DNA of 64,000 nt, taken from positions 7,190,198 through 7,254,197 of the forward strand of contig NZ_AP023355.1 of the NCBI RefSeq assembly GCF_016865425.1, written 5' to 3'. Within the stretch, counting starts at the first letter, position 1. The number at the start of each line of letters is the position of its first letter. The stretch comes from Actinocatenispora thailandica (GTDB taxonomy: Bacteria; Actinomycetota; Actinomycetes; Mycobacteriales; Micromonosporaceae). The notes below the pieces were generated by a model. That model had not been told where the DNA came from. It worked only from the letters and a program-made list of their open reading frames with translations, and made no database searches. Positions 9,376-17,913 of this stretch are shown in pieces. The position numbers and the translations under genes are program-made.

Positions 9376-9442
9376 CATAGTACGCGCCTCGTAGTACGAA
9401 GCAAGTAGCAACGAGGCGAGTAGCAACGAGGGTCGTACTATG
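9376..9442. promoter_or_regulatory. Divergent promoters and likely PadR operator
   Basis: Inverted boxes ATAGTACG (9377-9384) and CGTACTAT (9434-9441) each contain TACTAT, a fitting -10 hexamer for the left and right genes. Between them lie a palindrome TCGTAGTACGA (9389-9399) and two direct copies of AGTAGCAACGAGG (9404-9416, 9419-9431). TACT/AGTA dyads are usual targets of PadR regulators, so PadR probably represses both its own gene and the exporter here. Confidence 0.7.
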
Positions 9443-9499
9443 CTGGGTGACGGACGAGAGGCCCGACAGCTCCCTCCGCCCGGGCCTCCGAGGAGGGTC

Positions 9500-9811
9500 A
9501 TGCACAGCAACGACGCCCAGCTGCTCGTACTCACGGTGCTGGCCGACCGGCCGCTGCACGGGTACGCGATCAACGCCGCGATCGAGCAGCTCACCGGCAG
9601 CCGGCTCGGCCCCGGCAGCCTCTACGGCGCGCTGTCCCGGCTGGAGACGCGCGAGCTGATCCAGCCGCTCGACGACGCCGGCGACGGCACCGAACGGCAC
9701 CGCACCATGCAGATCACCGGCGCCGGCCGCGACCTGCTGCGCACCGAACTCCAGCGGATGGCCCGCGTCTCCGCCGCCGGCCTGCGGGCGCTCGGAGCGA
9801 CGCCGACATGA
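9500..9811 (+). CDS. PadR-family transcriptional regulator
   Basis: A 103-residue winged-helix repressor. The DNA-binding part is LLVLTVLADRPLHGYAINAAI with GPGSLYGALSRLE, the usual PadR signature. ATG 9500 has AGGAGG at 9491-9496; an upstream in-frame ATG at 9440 has none. The stop overlaps the next ATG (ATGA 9808-9811). It likely senses the compound handled by the divergent ABC exporter; the ligand is unknown. Confidence 0.93.
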   Translation: MHSNDAQLLVLTVLADRPLHGYAINAAIEQLTGSRLGPGSLYGALSRLETRELIQPLDDAGDGTERHRTMQITGAGRDLLRTELQRMARVSAAGLRALGATPT

Positions 9812-10578
9812 GCGCCGCGACGCTGCTCACCCGGCTGTACCCGCCGGCCGTCCAGGAACGCTGGGGCGCCGACATCAGCCACGAGGTGTCCACAGCGGGC
9901 ATCCGGTCCTGGCCGGACACCCTCGTCGGCGCGGTCCGGCTCTGGCTGCACCCGAGCGACTGGGGAGAGACCCGCGCCGGCCAGACCCGACGGGTACTGA
10001 CCGTCACGTTGTTTGCGGTCGTCGCCGCCACGGTGCTCACCCTGCGTACTGCCGCCCCGTCGACCGCGTGGACCGCCGACCCGTCCCGCCCGGCCACCAG
10101 CCTGTGGCTCGTCCCGCTGCTGATCGGCATCGCCCTCGGCTCGCCGCTGCCCCGGTTCCGGCCCGCCTCGCTGCGGTACCTCGCCGCCGTCGCGGTACGC
10201 ACCCTGGCCGCGCCCGCCGTCGCGGTCGCCGCGCTGCTGGCGCTCGCCTGGAGCGGCGTGGCCGGGCACGTCACCGGTCCCGCCGCTGGGGTGCTGGTCG
10301 GCTACTACTGGGGCACGCTCGCGTTCGTCGCCCTCCGCTGCTGCACCCTGGTGGCCCGCATCTCCGGTGCCACCGCGCTGCCCAGCACCCGCCGGTTGTC
10401 CGTGGCCCTGCTGTTCTTCGGCCTCGGGCTGACCCTGGCCGCCGGGCAGAGCCTGCTCGTCGAGGCTCGCAGCGGCGTGCACCCGAGCACGATCGCGGTG
10501 GCCGTGGTGCTCGCCGTGCTGGCCGCCGGCACCCTGACCGCCGGCCACGACCTGCGCCGGCACCGCGCGTCCCGCTGA
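9808..10578 (+). CDS. PadR-coupled membrane protein
   Basis: A 256-residue protein with a short cytosolic N terminus (LLTRLYPPAVQERWGADI) and about five hydrophobic segments between residues 65 and 245. The overlap of four bases with padR shows translational coupling. Similar small membrane proteins commonly follow padR genes in actinobacteria, which suggests a role in sensing or signalling to PadR. I know of no proven function. Confidence 0.8.
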   Translation: MSAATLLTRLYPPAVQERWGADISHEVSTAGIRSWPDTLVGAVRLWLHPSDWGETRAGQTRRVLTVTLFAVVAATVLTLRTAAPSTAWTADPSRPATSLWLVPLLIGIALGSPLPRFRPASLRYLAAVAVRTLAAPAVAVAALLALAWSGVAGHVTGPAAGVLVGYYWGTLAFVALRCCTLVARISGATALPSTRRLSVALLFFGLGLTLAAGQSLLVEARSGVHPSTIAVAVVLAVLAAGTLTAGHDLRRHRASR

Positions 10579-10657
10579 GCCCCGATGCCCGGCGGGTCGG
10601 TGGACCCACCGGGACCGCGCCACGATCGGCCGGCCGCCGGGGAGCGGCGAGCCGGGC

Positions 10658-12574
10658 TCAGTCGAGCCAGTCGACGCCGTCGTTGCGGTCCAGCCGAGTC
10701 TCGTCGCCGGACGGCGGCGCCGGCCGCTGCGGCTGCTGCCGGGGCTGTTGCTGCTGCTGGCCGGGCTGCCAGACGCCGGTCGGCTCGTTCAGCTCCGGCC
10801 GCTGCTGGCCGTACTGCTGCCCCGGCTGGCCGTACTGCTGTCGACCCGCCCCGTACGGCTGGCCCGGGCCGCTCGGCTGCCCGTACTGCTGCTGTCCCGG
10901 CCCGTACGGCTGGGCTGCCGGCTGGCCGTACTGCCCGGCCGGCGGGCCGTAGCCGCTGCCCTGGCCGTAGCCGCCGGCCGGCGCGCCGCCGGACTGCGGG
11001 TACCCGCCGCCGCTCGCCGGACCCGCGCCGCTGGTCGGCTGCCCGCCCGGGTAGCCGCTGGTGGGAGCCGCGCCGGAACCCGGGTACCCGCTGGTCGGCG
11101 CGCCGGAGGCCGGGGCCGCACCGGAGGTGGGCGCCGCGCCGGAGCCGCGGCCGTACATGGTGCCCTCGTAGTTTCCGCCGACGCCGCGGTCGGACTGCTG
11201 CCACGGCTGGGTCGGTCCCTGCGGGGTGCTGCCGTACGTGCTGGTCGCGTCGCCGGCCGGCGGACCGGCGGGCGGCTGCGCCCCGTACACCTGGGTCTCC
11301 CCGCCGTACACCTGGGTCGCGCCGCCGGGGGCGTCCGCGCCGTACGCCTGGGTCTGCCCGGGCCCCGCGCCGTAGCCCGGGGTGGGCCCGGCCTCGGCGC
11401 CGTAGACCTGGGTCTGGCCGGCGTTGCCGTACGGCGGGTAGCCGTCGTCGCGGACCAGCGGCCCGTTGTGCACCATCGTCGGCGCGTCGTCGCCGCCCGG
11501 CACCCGGTTGATCACCGAGGTCTCACCGGCGCCGCGCTGCGGGTACCCGGTGGGTTCCGGGCCGTCGTCGAACGGCAGGATCCCGTCACCGCCAGGCCCG
11601 CCCGGCCCGTCGTCGTCGTCCTTCCTGCGCATCAGCAGGACGATCGCGACGATGCCGCCGACCACCAGCAACGCGCCGAGGATGATCAGCACCCAGACGA
11701 TCGTGCCGAGCCCGCCGCCGTCGTCCTTCGGCGCCTCGCTCGGCGTCGGCGAGGCCGCCTTGGCGTGCGTCTTCGTCGGCTTCGGCTTGGCGATCTTGTC
11801 CAGCTTGAACGGCGGGAACGCGAGCGGCTGACCGTTGGTGCCGTTCTGGCTCTGCTTGCCCTGCTTGTACCCGTCGACCTCGACGGTCGCGGTGATCTGT
11901 CCCTCGGCGAGCGTCTGGTCGTTGCTCGGCGTCCAGCTGAACTCGCCGTTGCCGTTGGTGGTGGCCTGCCGGCTGGTACCGGCGCTGTCGGTCAGCGTGA
12001 CCTTGGCGTTCGGGATCGCGGAGCCGTCCTTGGCGGACACCACCGAGCCGGAGATCTGCCCGACCGACTGCGGCGCGTCGTTGGACAGGGTCATGTTGAA
12101 CGAGGCCGAGCCGGGCTGCGCGCCGTCCGCGGTGACCTGCACCTGGCCGGTACCGCTGCGGCTGTCGCCGGCCGCGATCTGGCTCTGCTGCGGGGCGGCG
12201 ACCGTGACGTAGATCGCCTTCGCCTTGCCGGGGTCCATGTGGCCGACCGGGCAGTTCAGCTGGTTCTGCCCGGTGGCGACGCAGTCGGTGCCCTGGGAAC
12301 CCTTGATCGTCACGCCGGAGTCGCCGAGCGGCACGCTCACCAGCGCCGAGACGTTCTCCGCGGGCTCCGAGGCCTGTATGTTGATGCTGATCGTCCGGTT
12401 GTCGCCGCCGACCTTCAGGTCGACGGTGTCCGGGCTGGCGCTGACGGACAGGGTGGGTGCGGCCGCGGCCGGGCTGGCCGCGACTCCGGCCAGCAGCAGG
12501 CCGACGGTGACGCCGACCGCCGTGGCCAGTCCTGCCCGGTGTCGACGCCCGCGGGTGCGCGCTGGCGTTGCCAT
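10658..12574 (-). CDS. Secreted-domain membrane protein with long repeat-rich cytosolic tail
   Basis: Order of parts in the 638 residues: signal peptide (1-38), an extracellular beta domain with a Cys pair (about 98 and 108), a carboxypeptidase-regulatory-like beta domain (about 172-235), a Pro/Lys linker, one membrane helix (about 289-315), RRKDDDD stop-transfer, then a ~320-residue cytosolic tail. The tail is low-complexity, with repeated TQVYG words, TSGYPG words and a Q/G/Y-rich stretch, ending NDGVDWLD. ATG 12574 has GGAGG eight bases upstream; GTG 12580 is too close to it. Function unknown; it could be a cell-envelope scaffold or kinase target. Confidence 0.85.
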   Translation of the reverse strand: MATPARTRGRRHRAGLATAVGVTVGLLLAGVAASPAAAAPTLSVSASPDTVDLKVGGDNRTISINIQASEPAENVSALVSVPLGDSGVTIKGSQGTDCVATGQNQLNCPVGHMDPGKAKAIYVTVAAPQQSQIAAGDSRSGTGQVQVTADGAQPGSASFNMTLSNDAPQSVGQISGSVVSAKDGSAIPNAKVTLTDSAGTSRQATTNGNGEFSWTPSNDQTLAEGQITATVEVDGYKQGKQSQNGTNGQPLAFPPFKLDKIAKPKPTKTHAKAASPTPSEAPKDDGGGLGTIVWVLIILGALLVVGGIVAIVLLMRRKDDDDGPGGPGGDGILPFDDGPEPTGYPQRGAGETSVINRVPGGDDAPTMVHNGPLVRDDGYPPYGNAGQTQVYGAEAGPTPGYGAGPGQTQAYGADAPGGATQVYGGETQVYGAQPPAGPPAGDATSTYGSTPQGPTQPWQQSDRGVGGNYEGTMYGRGSGAAPTSGAAPASGAPTSGYPGSGAAPTSGYPGGQPTSGAGPASGGGYPQSGGAPAGGYGQGSGYGPPAGQYGQPAAQPYGPGQQQYGQPSGPGQPYGAGRQQYGQPGQQYGQQRPELNEPTGVWQPGQQQQQPRQQPQRPAPPSGDETRLDRNDGVDWLD

Positions 12575-12722
12575 CTCCACCGCCTCCGGTGCACTGTGAG
12601 CTGCGTCCGTCCCAACGCCGGAACTATGCCTTGTCTCCCTGTGCGTTGGCGACCCGACCTGTCAACCGAGTTGCGGATGTCTCTCGGCGGTCGCGTCGTA
12701 CCGTGACGGTATCGTCCCGGCC

Positions 12723-13094
12723 GTGACCGCCCGTACTCGTTCCCGCGGACCGGACCCGGCCGCCGTCGCGGCCGCCGTCGCCGAGCTGGATGCCGGCGCC
12801 ATCCCGCCCGCGTCGGTGCTGCGTGACGCGACCCGAGTGTTGCTGAACGCGCTGGCCGAGCGGGCGCCGGGGCATGCGGTCGAGGTCCGCGTCCCGCCGT
12901 ACGGCGCGGTCCAGTGCATCGGTGGCCCGCGGCACACCCGTGGCACCCCGCCGAACGTGATCGAGACCGACCCGCTGACCTGGGTGCGGTTGGCCACCGG
13001 ACGGGTCGTCTGGGCCGACGCGGTGGCCTCCGGCGCGGTCCGGGCCAGCGGCGTGCGGGCCGACCTCAGCCACGAGCTGCCGCTCGCACGGTGA
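12723..13094 (+). CDS. Sterol carrier family protein
   Basis: A 123-residue protein of the bacterial sterol-carrier family that commonly precedes purF in actinobacteria; any ligand and role are unknown. The core [16 protein letters not shown] and the [20 protein letters not shown] ending fit the family. GTG 12723 has only a weak ribosome site. The last 24 bases, stop codon included, are the first copy of an exact tandem duplication, so the natural C terminus lies at the repeat junction. Confidence 0.82.
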   Translation: MTARTRSRGPDPAAVAAAVAELDAGAIPPASVLRDATRVLLNALAERAPGHAVEVRVPPYGAVQCIGGPRHTRGTPPNVIETDPLTWVRLATGRVVWADAVASGAVRASGVRADLSHELPLAR

Positions 13095-13118
13095 CACGAG
13101 CTGCCGCTCGCACGGTGA
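13071..13118. repeat. Exact 24-bp tandem duplication across a stop codon
   Basis: Copies at 13071-13094 and 13095-13118 are identical. The first encodes HELPLAR plus TGA and ends the sterol carrier gene; the second is non-coding. A recent slippage event is the simplest explanation. Confidence 0.95.
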
Positions 13119-13241
13119 GAGGCGCGGCGGTCCGGATCGGGGCGTTCCGGACCTTCGCCGCACCGGGTCGGGCAGCGGCGGACGCCACGCGTACCACCGC
13201 CTGACAGGCGATGATGACCAGAAGTGATCAAACGACGCCTC

Positions 13242-13270
13242 TATGTCATCGCCGTCGGCTCGCGTACACT
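13242..13270 (+). promoter_or_regulatory. Possible purF promoter
   Basis: TACACT at 13265-13270 is a good -10 box, with TATGTC 17 bases upstream as a weak -35. It lies 38 bases before the purF start, inside a 214-bp spacer with no other gene. No purine riboswitch fold was recognised. Confidence 0.4.
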
Positions 13271-13308
13271 TGCCGGCGACGGCTTTCCCCGGCTAGCGAG
13301 GAGCGGCA

Positions 13309-14901
13309 GTGCCCCGAGGCGACGGGCTGCTGACCCACGATCTCGACCCGGACGGCCCCGGCCCGCAGGACGCATGTGGCGTCTTCGGTGTCTGGGCACC
13401 GGGCGAAGAGGTCGCCAAACTCACCTATTTCGGTCTCTACGCACTGCAGCACCGCGGCCAGGAAGCGGCCGGCATCGCGGTCAGCGACGGCTCCGGCGTC
13501 GTGGTGTACAAGGACCTCGGCCTGGTCTCCCAGGTGTTCGACGAGGCATCCCTGGCCAGCCTGTACGGGCACATCGCGGTCGGCCACTGCCGTTACTCCA
13601 CCACCGGTGGCCCCGGCTGGGAGAACGCGCAGCCCACCCTGCGGTCCACCTCGGCGGGCACCACGATCGCGCTGGCCCACAACGGCAACCTGGTCAACGC
13701 GGTCGACCTCGCGCACCGGGCCGCCAAGCTCGGCCTGGACGCCGGCGCCACCAACGACACCGCGCTGGTCACCACGCTGCTCGCCAGCCGGCCCGACCTG
13801 TCCGTCGAGGCCGCCGCGCTGGAGCTGCTGCCGACCCTGCGCGGCGCGTTCAGCTTCGTGTTCTGCGACGAGGACACGCTCTACGCGGCCCGCGACCCGC
13901 AGGGCATCCACCCGCTGGTGCTCGGCCGGCTGGAACGCGGCTGGGTGGTCGCGTCCGAGACCGCCGCGCTGGACATCGTCGGCGCCTCGGTGGTCCGCGA
14001 GGTCGAGCCGGGCGAGCTGCTCGCGATCGACGAGCACGGGCTGCGCAGCGAGCGGTTCGCCAACCCGGAGCCCAAGGGCTGCCTGTTCGAGTACGTCTAC
14101 CTGGCCCGGCCGGACACCACCATCGCCGGCCGCAACGTGTACGCGGCGCGGGTCGAGATCGGCCGCCGGCTGGCCCAGGAGTACCCGGTCGAGGCCGACC
14201 TGGTGATCCCCAGCCCGGAGTCGGGCACCCCGGCGGCGATCGGCTACGCCGACGAGTCCGGCACTCCGTACGGCATGGGGCTGGTCAAGAACGCCTACGT
14301 CGGCCGCACGTTCATCCAGCCGTCGCAGACGATCCGGCAACTCGGCATCCGGCTCAAGCTCAACCCGCTGCGCGAGCAGATCCGCGGCAAGCGGGTCGTG
14401 GTGGTGGACGACTCGATCGTGCGCGGCAACACCCAGCGCGCCATCGTCCGGATGCTGCGCGAGGCCGGTGCGCTGGAGGTGCACGTCCGGATCGCGTCGC
14501 CGCCGGTCAAGTGGCCGTGCTTCTACGGCATCGACTTCGCCACCCGGGCCGAGCTGCTCGCGAACGGGCTGGACACCGAGGGCATCCGCCGGTCCGTCGG
14601 CGCCGACACCCTCGGGTACGTGTCACTGGACAACCTGATCGCCGCGACCGAGCAGCCCCGCAACCGGCTCTGCCGGGCCTGCTTCGACGGGGTCTACCCG
14701 GTCGAGTTGCCGGCCGACACGCTGGTCGGCAAGCACGTCCTGGAAGGCATCGGCCGCCGCGCCGACAGTTCGACCGCCACGTCCGGCCCACCGGCCGCCG
14801 ACGATGGTTCCGGCCGCCCGAACGAGGCGCGGCCACCGGCAGCGGACGCCGACCCGGTGTCCGCCGGCCCGGGTGGGGCGGACGCCCTCCGGCGTCCGTG
14901 A
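13309..14901 (+). CDS. purF: Amidophosphoribosyltransferase
   Basis: PurF makes phosphoribosylamine from PRPP and glutamine, the first committed purine step. The N-terminal nucleophile is Cys23 in DACGVFGVW, so a ~22-residue propeptide is probably cut off. The PRPP-binding loop is VVVVDDSIVRGNTQ near residue 362. C-terminal Cys residues in LCRACFDGVYP fit the Fe-S type enzyme. The 530-residue product has an unconserved Pro/Ala tail. GTG 13309 is preceded by GAGGAG. purM follows. Confidence 0.98.
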   Translation: MPRGDGLLTHDLDPDGPGPQDACGVFGVWAPGEEVAKLTYFGLYALQHRGQEAAGIAVSDGSGVVVYKDLGLVSQVFDEASLASLYGHIAVGHCRYSTTGGPGWENAQPTLRSTSAGTTIALAHNGNLVNAVDLAHRAAKLGLDAGATNDTALVTTLLASRPDLSVEAAALELLPTLRGAFSFVFCDEDTLYAARDPQGIHPLVLGRLERGWVVASETAALDIVGASVVREVEPGELLAIDEHGLRSERFANPEPKGCLFEYVYLARPDTTIAGRNVYAARVEIGRRLAQEYPVEADLVIPSPESGTPAAIGYADESGTPYGMGLVKNAYVGRTFIQPSQTIRQLGIRLKLNPLREQIRGKRVVVVDDSIVRGNTQRAIVRMLREAGALEVHVRIASPPVKWPCFYGIDFATRAELLANGLDTEGIRRSVGADTLGYVSLDNLIAATEQPRNRLCRACFDGVYPVELPADTLVGKHVLEGIGRRADSSTATSGPPAADDGSGRPNEARPPAADADPVSAGPGGADALRRP

Positions 14902-14942
14902 ACGACGTGGGTCGCGAGGCGGCCCACCTGAGGGGAGATTCG

Positions 14943-16103
14943 GTGACCCAGGTGACCGAGCGAGCTGGTACGACCGACGGCGCCACCGGCGAGACCGGCC
15001 AGCGAGCGGGAACCGTTCCGTGGTCCGGTTCCGCCGGCCGCGGCCGCAAGCGCGGTTCCAGCTACGCGGAGGCCGGCGTCAACATCGAGGCCGGTGAGCA
15101 GGCCGTCGAGTTGATGAAGAGCAAGGTGCACAAGACCTTCCGGCCCGAGGTGGTCGGCGGCATCGGCGGCTTCGCCGGCCTGTTCGCGCTGGACACCACG
15201 AAGTACAGCAAGCCGCTGCTCGCCTCCTCCACCGACGGCGTCGGGACCAAGCTGCTGATCGCGCAGCAGATGGGCATCCACGACACGGTCGGCGTCGACC
15301 TGGTCGCGATGGTGGTCGACGACCTGGTCGTGTGCGGCGCCGAACCGCTGTTCCTGCAGGACTACGTCGCCTGCGGTGAGGTGGTCCCGGAGCGCATCGT
15401 CGAGATCGTCGCCGGCATCGCCGACGGCTGCCGGTACGCGGGGTGTTCGCTGGTCGGCGGCGAGGTCGCCGAGCACCCGGGGATGCTGCGCCCGGACGAG
15501 TACGACATCTCGGGCACCGGCATCGGGGTCGTCGACGCCGACAAGGTGCTCGGCGGCGACCGGGTGCAGCTCGGTGACACGCTGATCGCGCTCGGCTCGT
15601 CCGGCCTGCACTCGAACGGGTTCTCGCTGGTCCGGCACGTGCTCCTGGGCGCCGGCCGGATGAAGCTCGACACGGTCGTGGACGACCTCGGCGAGCAGCG
15701 CTCGCTGGGCGAGGAACTGCTCGTACCCACCCGGATCTACGCGCAGGACTGCCTGTCGCTGATCCAGGAGTGCGACGTGCACGCGTTCGCACACATCACC
15801 GGCGGCGGCATCCCCGGCAACCTGGTCCGGTCGCTGCCGGAGGACCTGGACGCGATCGTGGACCGGTCGTCCTGGCGACCGCAGCCGATCTTCGACCTGA
15901 TCGCCACCAAGGGGCGGATCGACGCCGAGGAGATGGAGCGGACCTTCAACCAGGGGGTCGGCATGGTCGCGATCGTCGGGCCCGCCGACGTCGACCGGGC
16001 GATCTCGCTGCTGGCCGCGCACGACGTCAACGCCTGGGTGCTGGGTGAGGTCGTGGAGGGCGAGGGGCGCGTCCAGATGCTCGGCGAACACACCCGCGGC
16101 TGA
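14943..16103 (+). CDS. purM: Phosphoribosylaminoimidazole (AIR) synthetase
   Basis: PurM closes FGAM to AIR with ATP. The 386-residue product contains SSYAEAGVNIEAGEQAVELM, STDGVGTKL and HITGGGIPGNL, all typical. GTG 14943 is chosen for the strong AGGGGAG just upstream; an in-frame GTG at 14898 overlaps the purF stop but lacks such a site. The first ~35 residues are unconserved. It forms an operon with purF. In related genomes a DUF3073 gene comes next, but here an inserted locus follows. Confidence 0.97.
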   Translation: MTQVTERAGTTDGATGETGQRAGTVPWSGSAGRGRKRGSSYAEAGVNIEAGEQAVELMKSKVHKTFRPEVVGGIGGFAGLFALDTTKYSKPLLASSTDGVGTKLLIAQQMGIHDTVGVDLVAMVVDDLVVCGAEPLFLQDYVACGEVVPERIVEIVAGIADGCRYAGCSLVGGEVAEHPGMLRPDEYDISGTGIGVVDADKVLGGDRVQLGDTLIALGSSGLHSNGFSLVRHVLLGAGRMKLDTVVDDLGEQRSLGEELLVPTRIYAQDCLSLIQECDVHAFAHITGGGIPGNLVRSLPEDLDAIVDRSSWRPQPIFDLIATKGRIDAEEMERTFNQGVGMVAIVGPADVDRAISLLAAHDVNAWVLGEVVEGEGRVQMLGEHTRG

Positions 16104-16372
16104 CGCCACCCCGTGCGGGCGCGGCCACCGTCGCTCGCGTGGGTTGCGTTCACTGCGACGCGCTCGCCCTGGTTGCGGTTACCCCTTGCACGGCGTGGGT
16201 CGTCTGGTCCCGGTTCGCTTCGCCCTTCACGGTTGTCGGCCGCCCGCCGTGGGGTGCGTGCGAGAGAAGAGCTCCGCTCCTCTCTCGCGCTCCCTCCACG
16301 CTCAAGGGGTCAGGATCTTGTCTCCGGTGCCCCGGCGGCAACCCAGCCCGACCCGAGCGCTTCGGGGTCACC
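16104..16372. repeat. Spacer after purM with a hairpin of the purL-tail type
   Basis: No gene is supported. A stem of 13 bases (12 paired) at 16260-16288 is followed by GCTCCCTCCACGCTCAAGGG and then GTCAGGATCTTGTCTC. The same hairpin-plus-GCTCC layout is found twice after purL (5491-5540 and 5814-5856), and GGATCTCGTCTC recurs at 5742-5753. It probably ends transcription of purM and belongs to a dispersed repeat family. Confidence 0.7.
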
Positions 16373-17374
16373 TCAGCGCACAGAGGCGGTGAGCTCGTCG
16401 GCGATGGCGGCGCAGATGGGTAGGCCGGTGTGGTGTTCGATCCAGCCCCACTGCCCGTTGGGGTTGAGGTCGAGGAAGTACCACCGTCCGTCCGGGCGCA
16501 CCACGAAGTCCATCGCCGCGAACCGCAACCCCAGCTCGGCGAGCATCCGCGCCACCGCGGCGCGCACCCCGTCGGGTACCTCGGTGACGGCGTAGTCGAC
16601 CGAGTCGTAGTCGGATCGCCAGTCGGTGCGCGCGGCCTCGGATCGTGCGGTGAGCCGGGCGGCGAAGTACCGGTCGCCGACGACGGTGAGTCGCACCTCG
16701 TGGTCCTTGTCGATCCACTCCTGGAACTGGTGCGCCGTGTACCGGACCGAGTCGTCGATCTCGGCGGCGGTGACCGCGCTGGTGTAGATGAACCGGGTGC
16801 CGTCGGCCGCCCGCAGCGACCCGCGGAACGGTTTGTACACCGCGTGCGGCAGCCCGGCGACGAACTCCCGGGCGGCCGCCGGATCGGTGGTGATCAGCGT
16901 CCGCGGCGCCGCCAGGCCGGCCCGCGCCGCGGCGGCGAGCTGCACCGGCTTGTACTCGGCGTGCTCCATCCGGCCGGGATCGTTGAGCCAGCGCGGCACC
17001 GCGGCGAGCAGCCCGCCGAAGCCGCCGCGCGCCTCCGCGCTCGCCCACTCGTCGACCCCGGCGCCCGCGGTGTCGACCCCGGCCGCCTCGGGCTGGTCTG
17101 CGGTGGCCGGGTCGGTACGGACGGCGATCCGTCCCGGCCGCCGGTACCAGGCGCCGACGATGCGGCCCAGCTCGACCGACCGGTACGGCGTGCGCAGCGT
17201 GCCGGACCAGCCGGCCGCGGTGTCGAAGCGCGCGGACACCGCGATCCGGTCCGGGAAGTCGGCCGGGTCGCACCGGAACACCGGTACGCCCCGGCGGTCG
17301 AGTTCGGTGATCACCAGGTCGGCGGTGGCGTCCAGCCGGCCGGTGAGCACCAGCACCGTGTCCGGCGCGGTCAC
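16373..17374 (-). CDS. tgmB: ATP-grasp ribosomal peptide maturase (graspetide ligase, TgmB-like)
   Basis: ATP-grasp enzymes of this MvdD/TgmB group join side-chain carboxylates to Ser, Thr or Lys of a precursor peptide, making macrolactones or lactams. The 333-residue product shows WYRRPG at about 76-81, YKPFRGSLRAADG in the ATP-binding lid area, and the metal/ATP site DLNPNGQWGWIEHHTGLP near the C terminus. GTG 17374 overlaps the stop of the precursor gene (GTGA), so both are made together. No methyltransferase, transporter or protease gene is adjacent. The gene lies between purM and the DUF3073 gene, where related genomes have nothing like it. Confidence 0.9.
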   Translation of the reverse strand: MTAPDTVLVLTGRLDATADLVITELDRRGVPVFRCDPADFPDRIAVSARFDTAAGWSGTLRTPYRSVELGRIVGAWYRRPGRIAVRTDPATADQPEAAGVDTAGAGVDEWASAEARGGFGGLLAAVPRWLNDPGRMEHAEYKPVQLAAAARAGLAAPRTLITTDPAAAREFVAGLPHAVYKPFRGSLRAADGTRFIYTSAVTAAEIDDSVRYTAHQFQEWIDKDHEVRLTVVGDRYFAARLTARSEAARTDWRSDYDSVDYAVTEVPDGVRAAVARMLAELGLRFAAMDFVVRPDGRWYFLDLNPNGQWGWIEHHTGLPICAAIADELTASVR

Positions 17375-17634
17375 GCGAACGACTTGTCGAATATCTCGTC
17401 CTCCCGGGGGCTCTCACCACTGGTCTGCAGGGTCTGGGCGAGCCGGTGGTCGATCAGCGGCAGCCAGCGGTCGCCGTCGGCGGCGAGGGAGCGCTGGCGG
17501 TGTTCGTCGTAGCGGACGTGGTCGAGGTCGAGCGCGACGCCGGCGCGCGGCGTGCGGGCGAAGCGGAGTCCGAACGGCGTGCCGGTCGCGTCCGGAGTGG
17601 TCCGATCGTCGTCGATGACTGCCCTGCTGTCCAT
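17371..17634 (-). CDS. tgmA: Putative graspetide precursor peptide (TgmA-like)
   Basis: An 87-residue peptide encoded directly before the ATP-grasp maturase and overlapping it by four bases. PFGLRFA at residues 20-26 matches the leader signature of the ATP-grasp-target RiPP family. The likely core is the last ~20 residues, from Thr68: Thr68, Thr71, Ser72, Ser75 and Ser85 could donate hydroxyls, and Glu74, Glu78, Asp79, Glu80 and Asp83 could give carboxylates. ATG 17634 has AAGGGG upstream; a GTG at 17652 is in frame but lacks a site. Ring pattern and activity cannot be read from sequence. Confidence 0.85.
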   Translation of the reverse strand: MDSRAVIDDDRTTPDATGTPFGLRFARTPRAGVALDLDHVRYDEHRQRSLAADGDRWLPLIDHRLAQTLQTSGESPREDEIFDKSFA

Positions 17635-17913
17635 ACCAGACCCCTTGCTCACTGTGTGCCACCGTCGCGGATGCGGTGGTGCCCTGCGGTCTTCCGGCGT
17701 GGTGACAGACGGTTCCGCGGCGCCGGACGAACAATCCGCCCGTCAGTGTCTCTCGCCGGCAAGCCGGGCGTAAACCGCCTCGGTCGTACCGCTCACGCTG
17801 CGCAGCGGTGGCCGTGAGTTGGTCAAGCTCACGGTACGGTTTGCGGGCGATCGGTCAGATTCGGCACGCTCCGCCGCTAGCGATCCGCGCCGGTACAGGA
17901 TACGAATACCTAC

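Noticed and set aside
13119-13308. Possible riboswitch before purF
   Set aside because: No purine, PRPP or ppGpp aptamer signature could be recognised; only a promoter-like word is seen.
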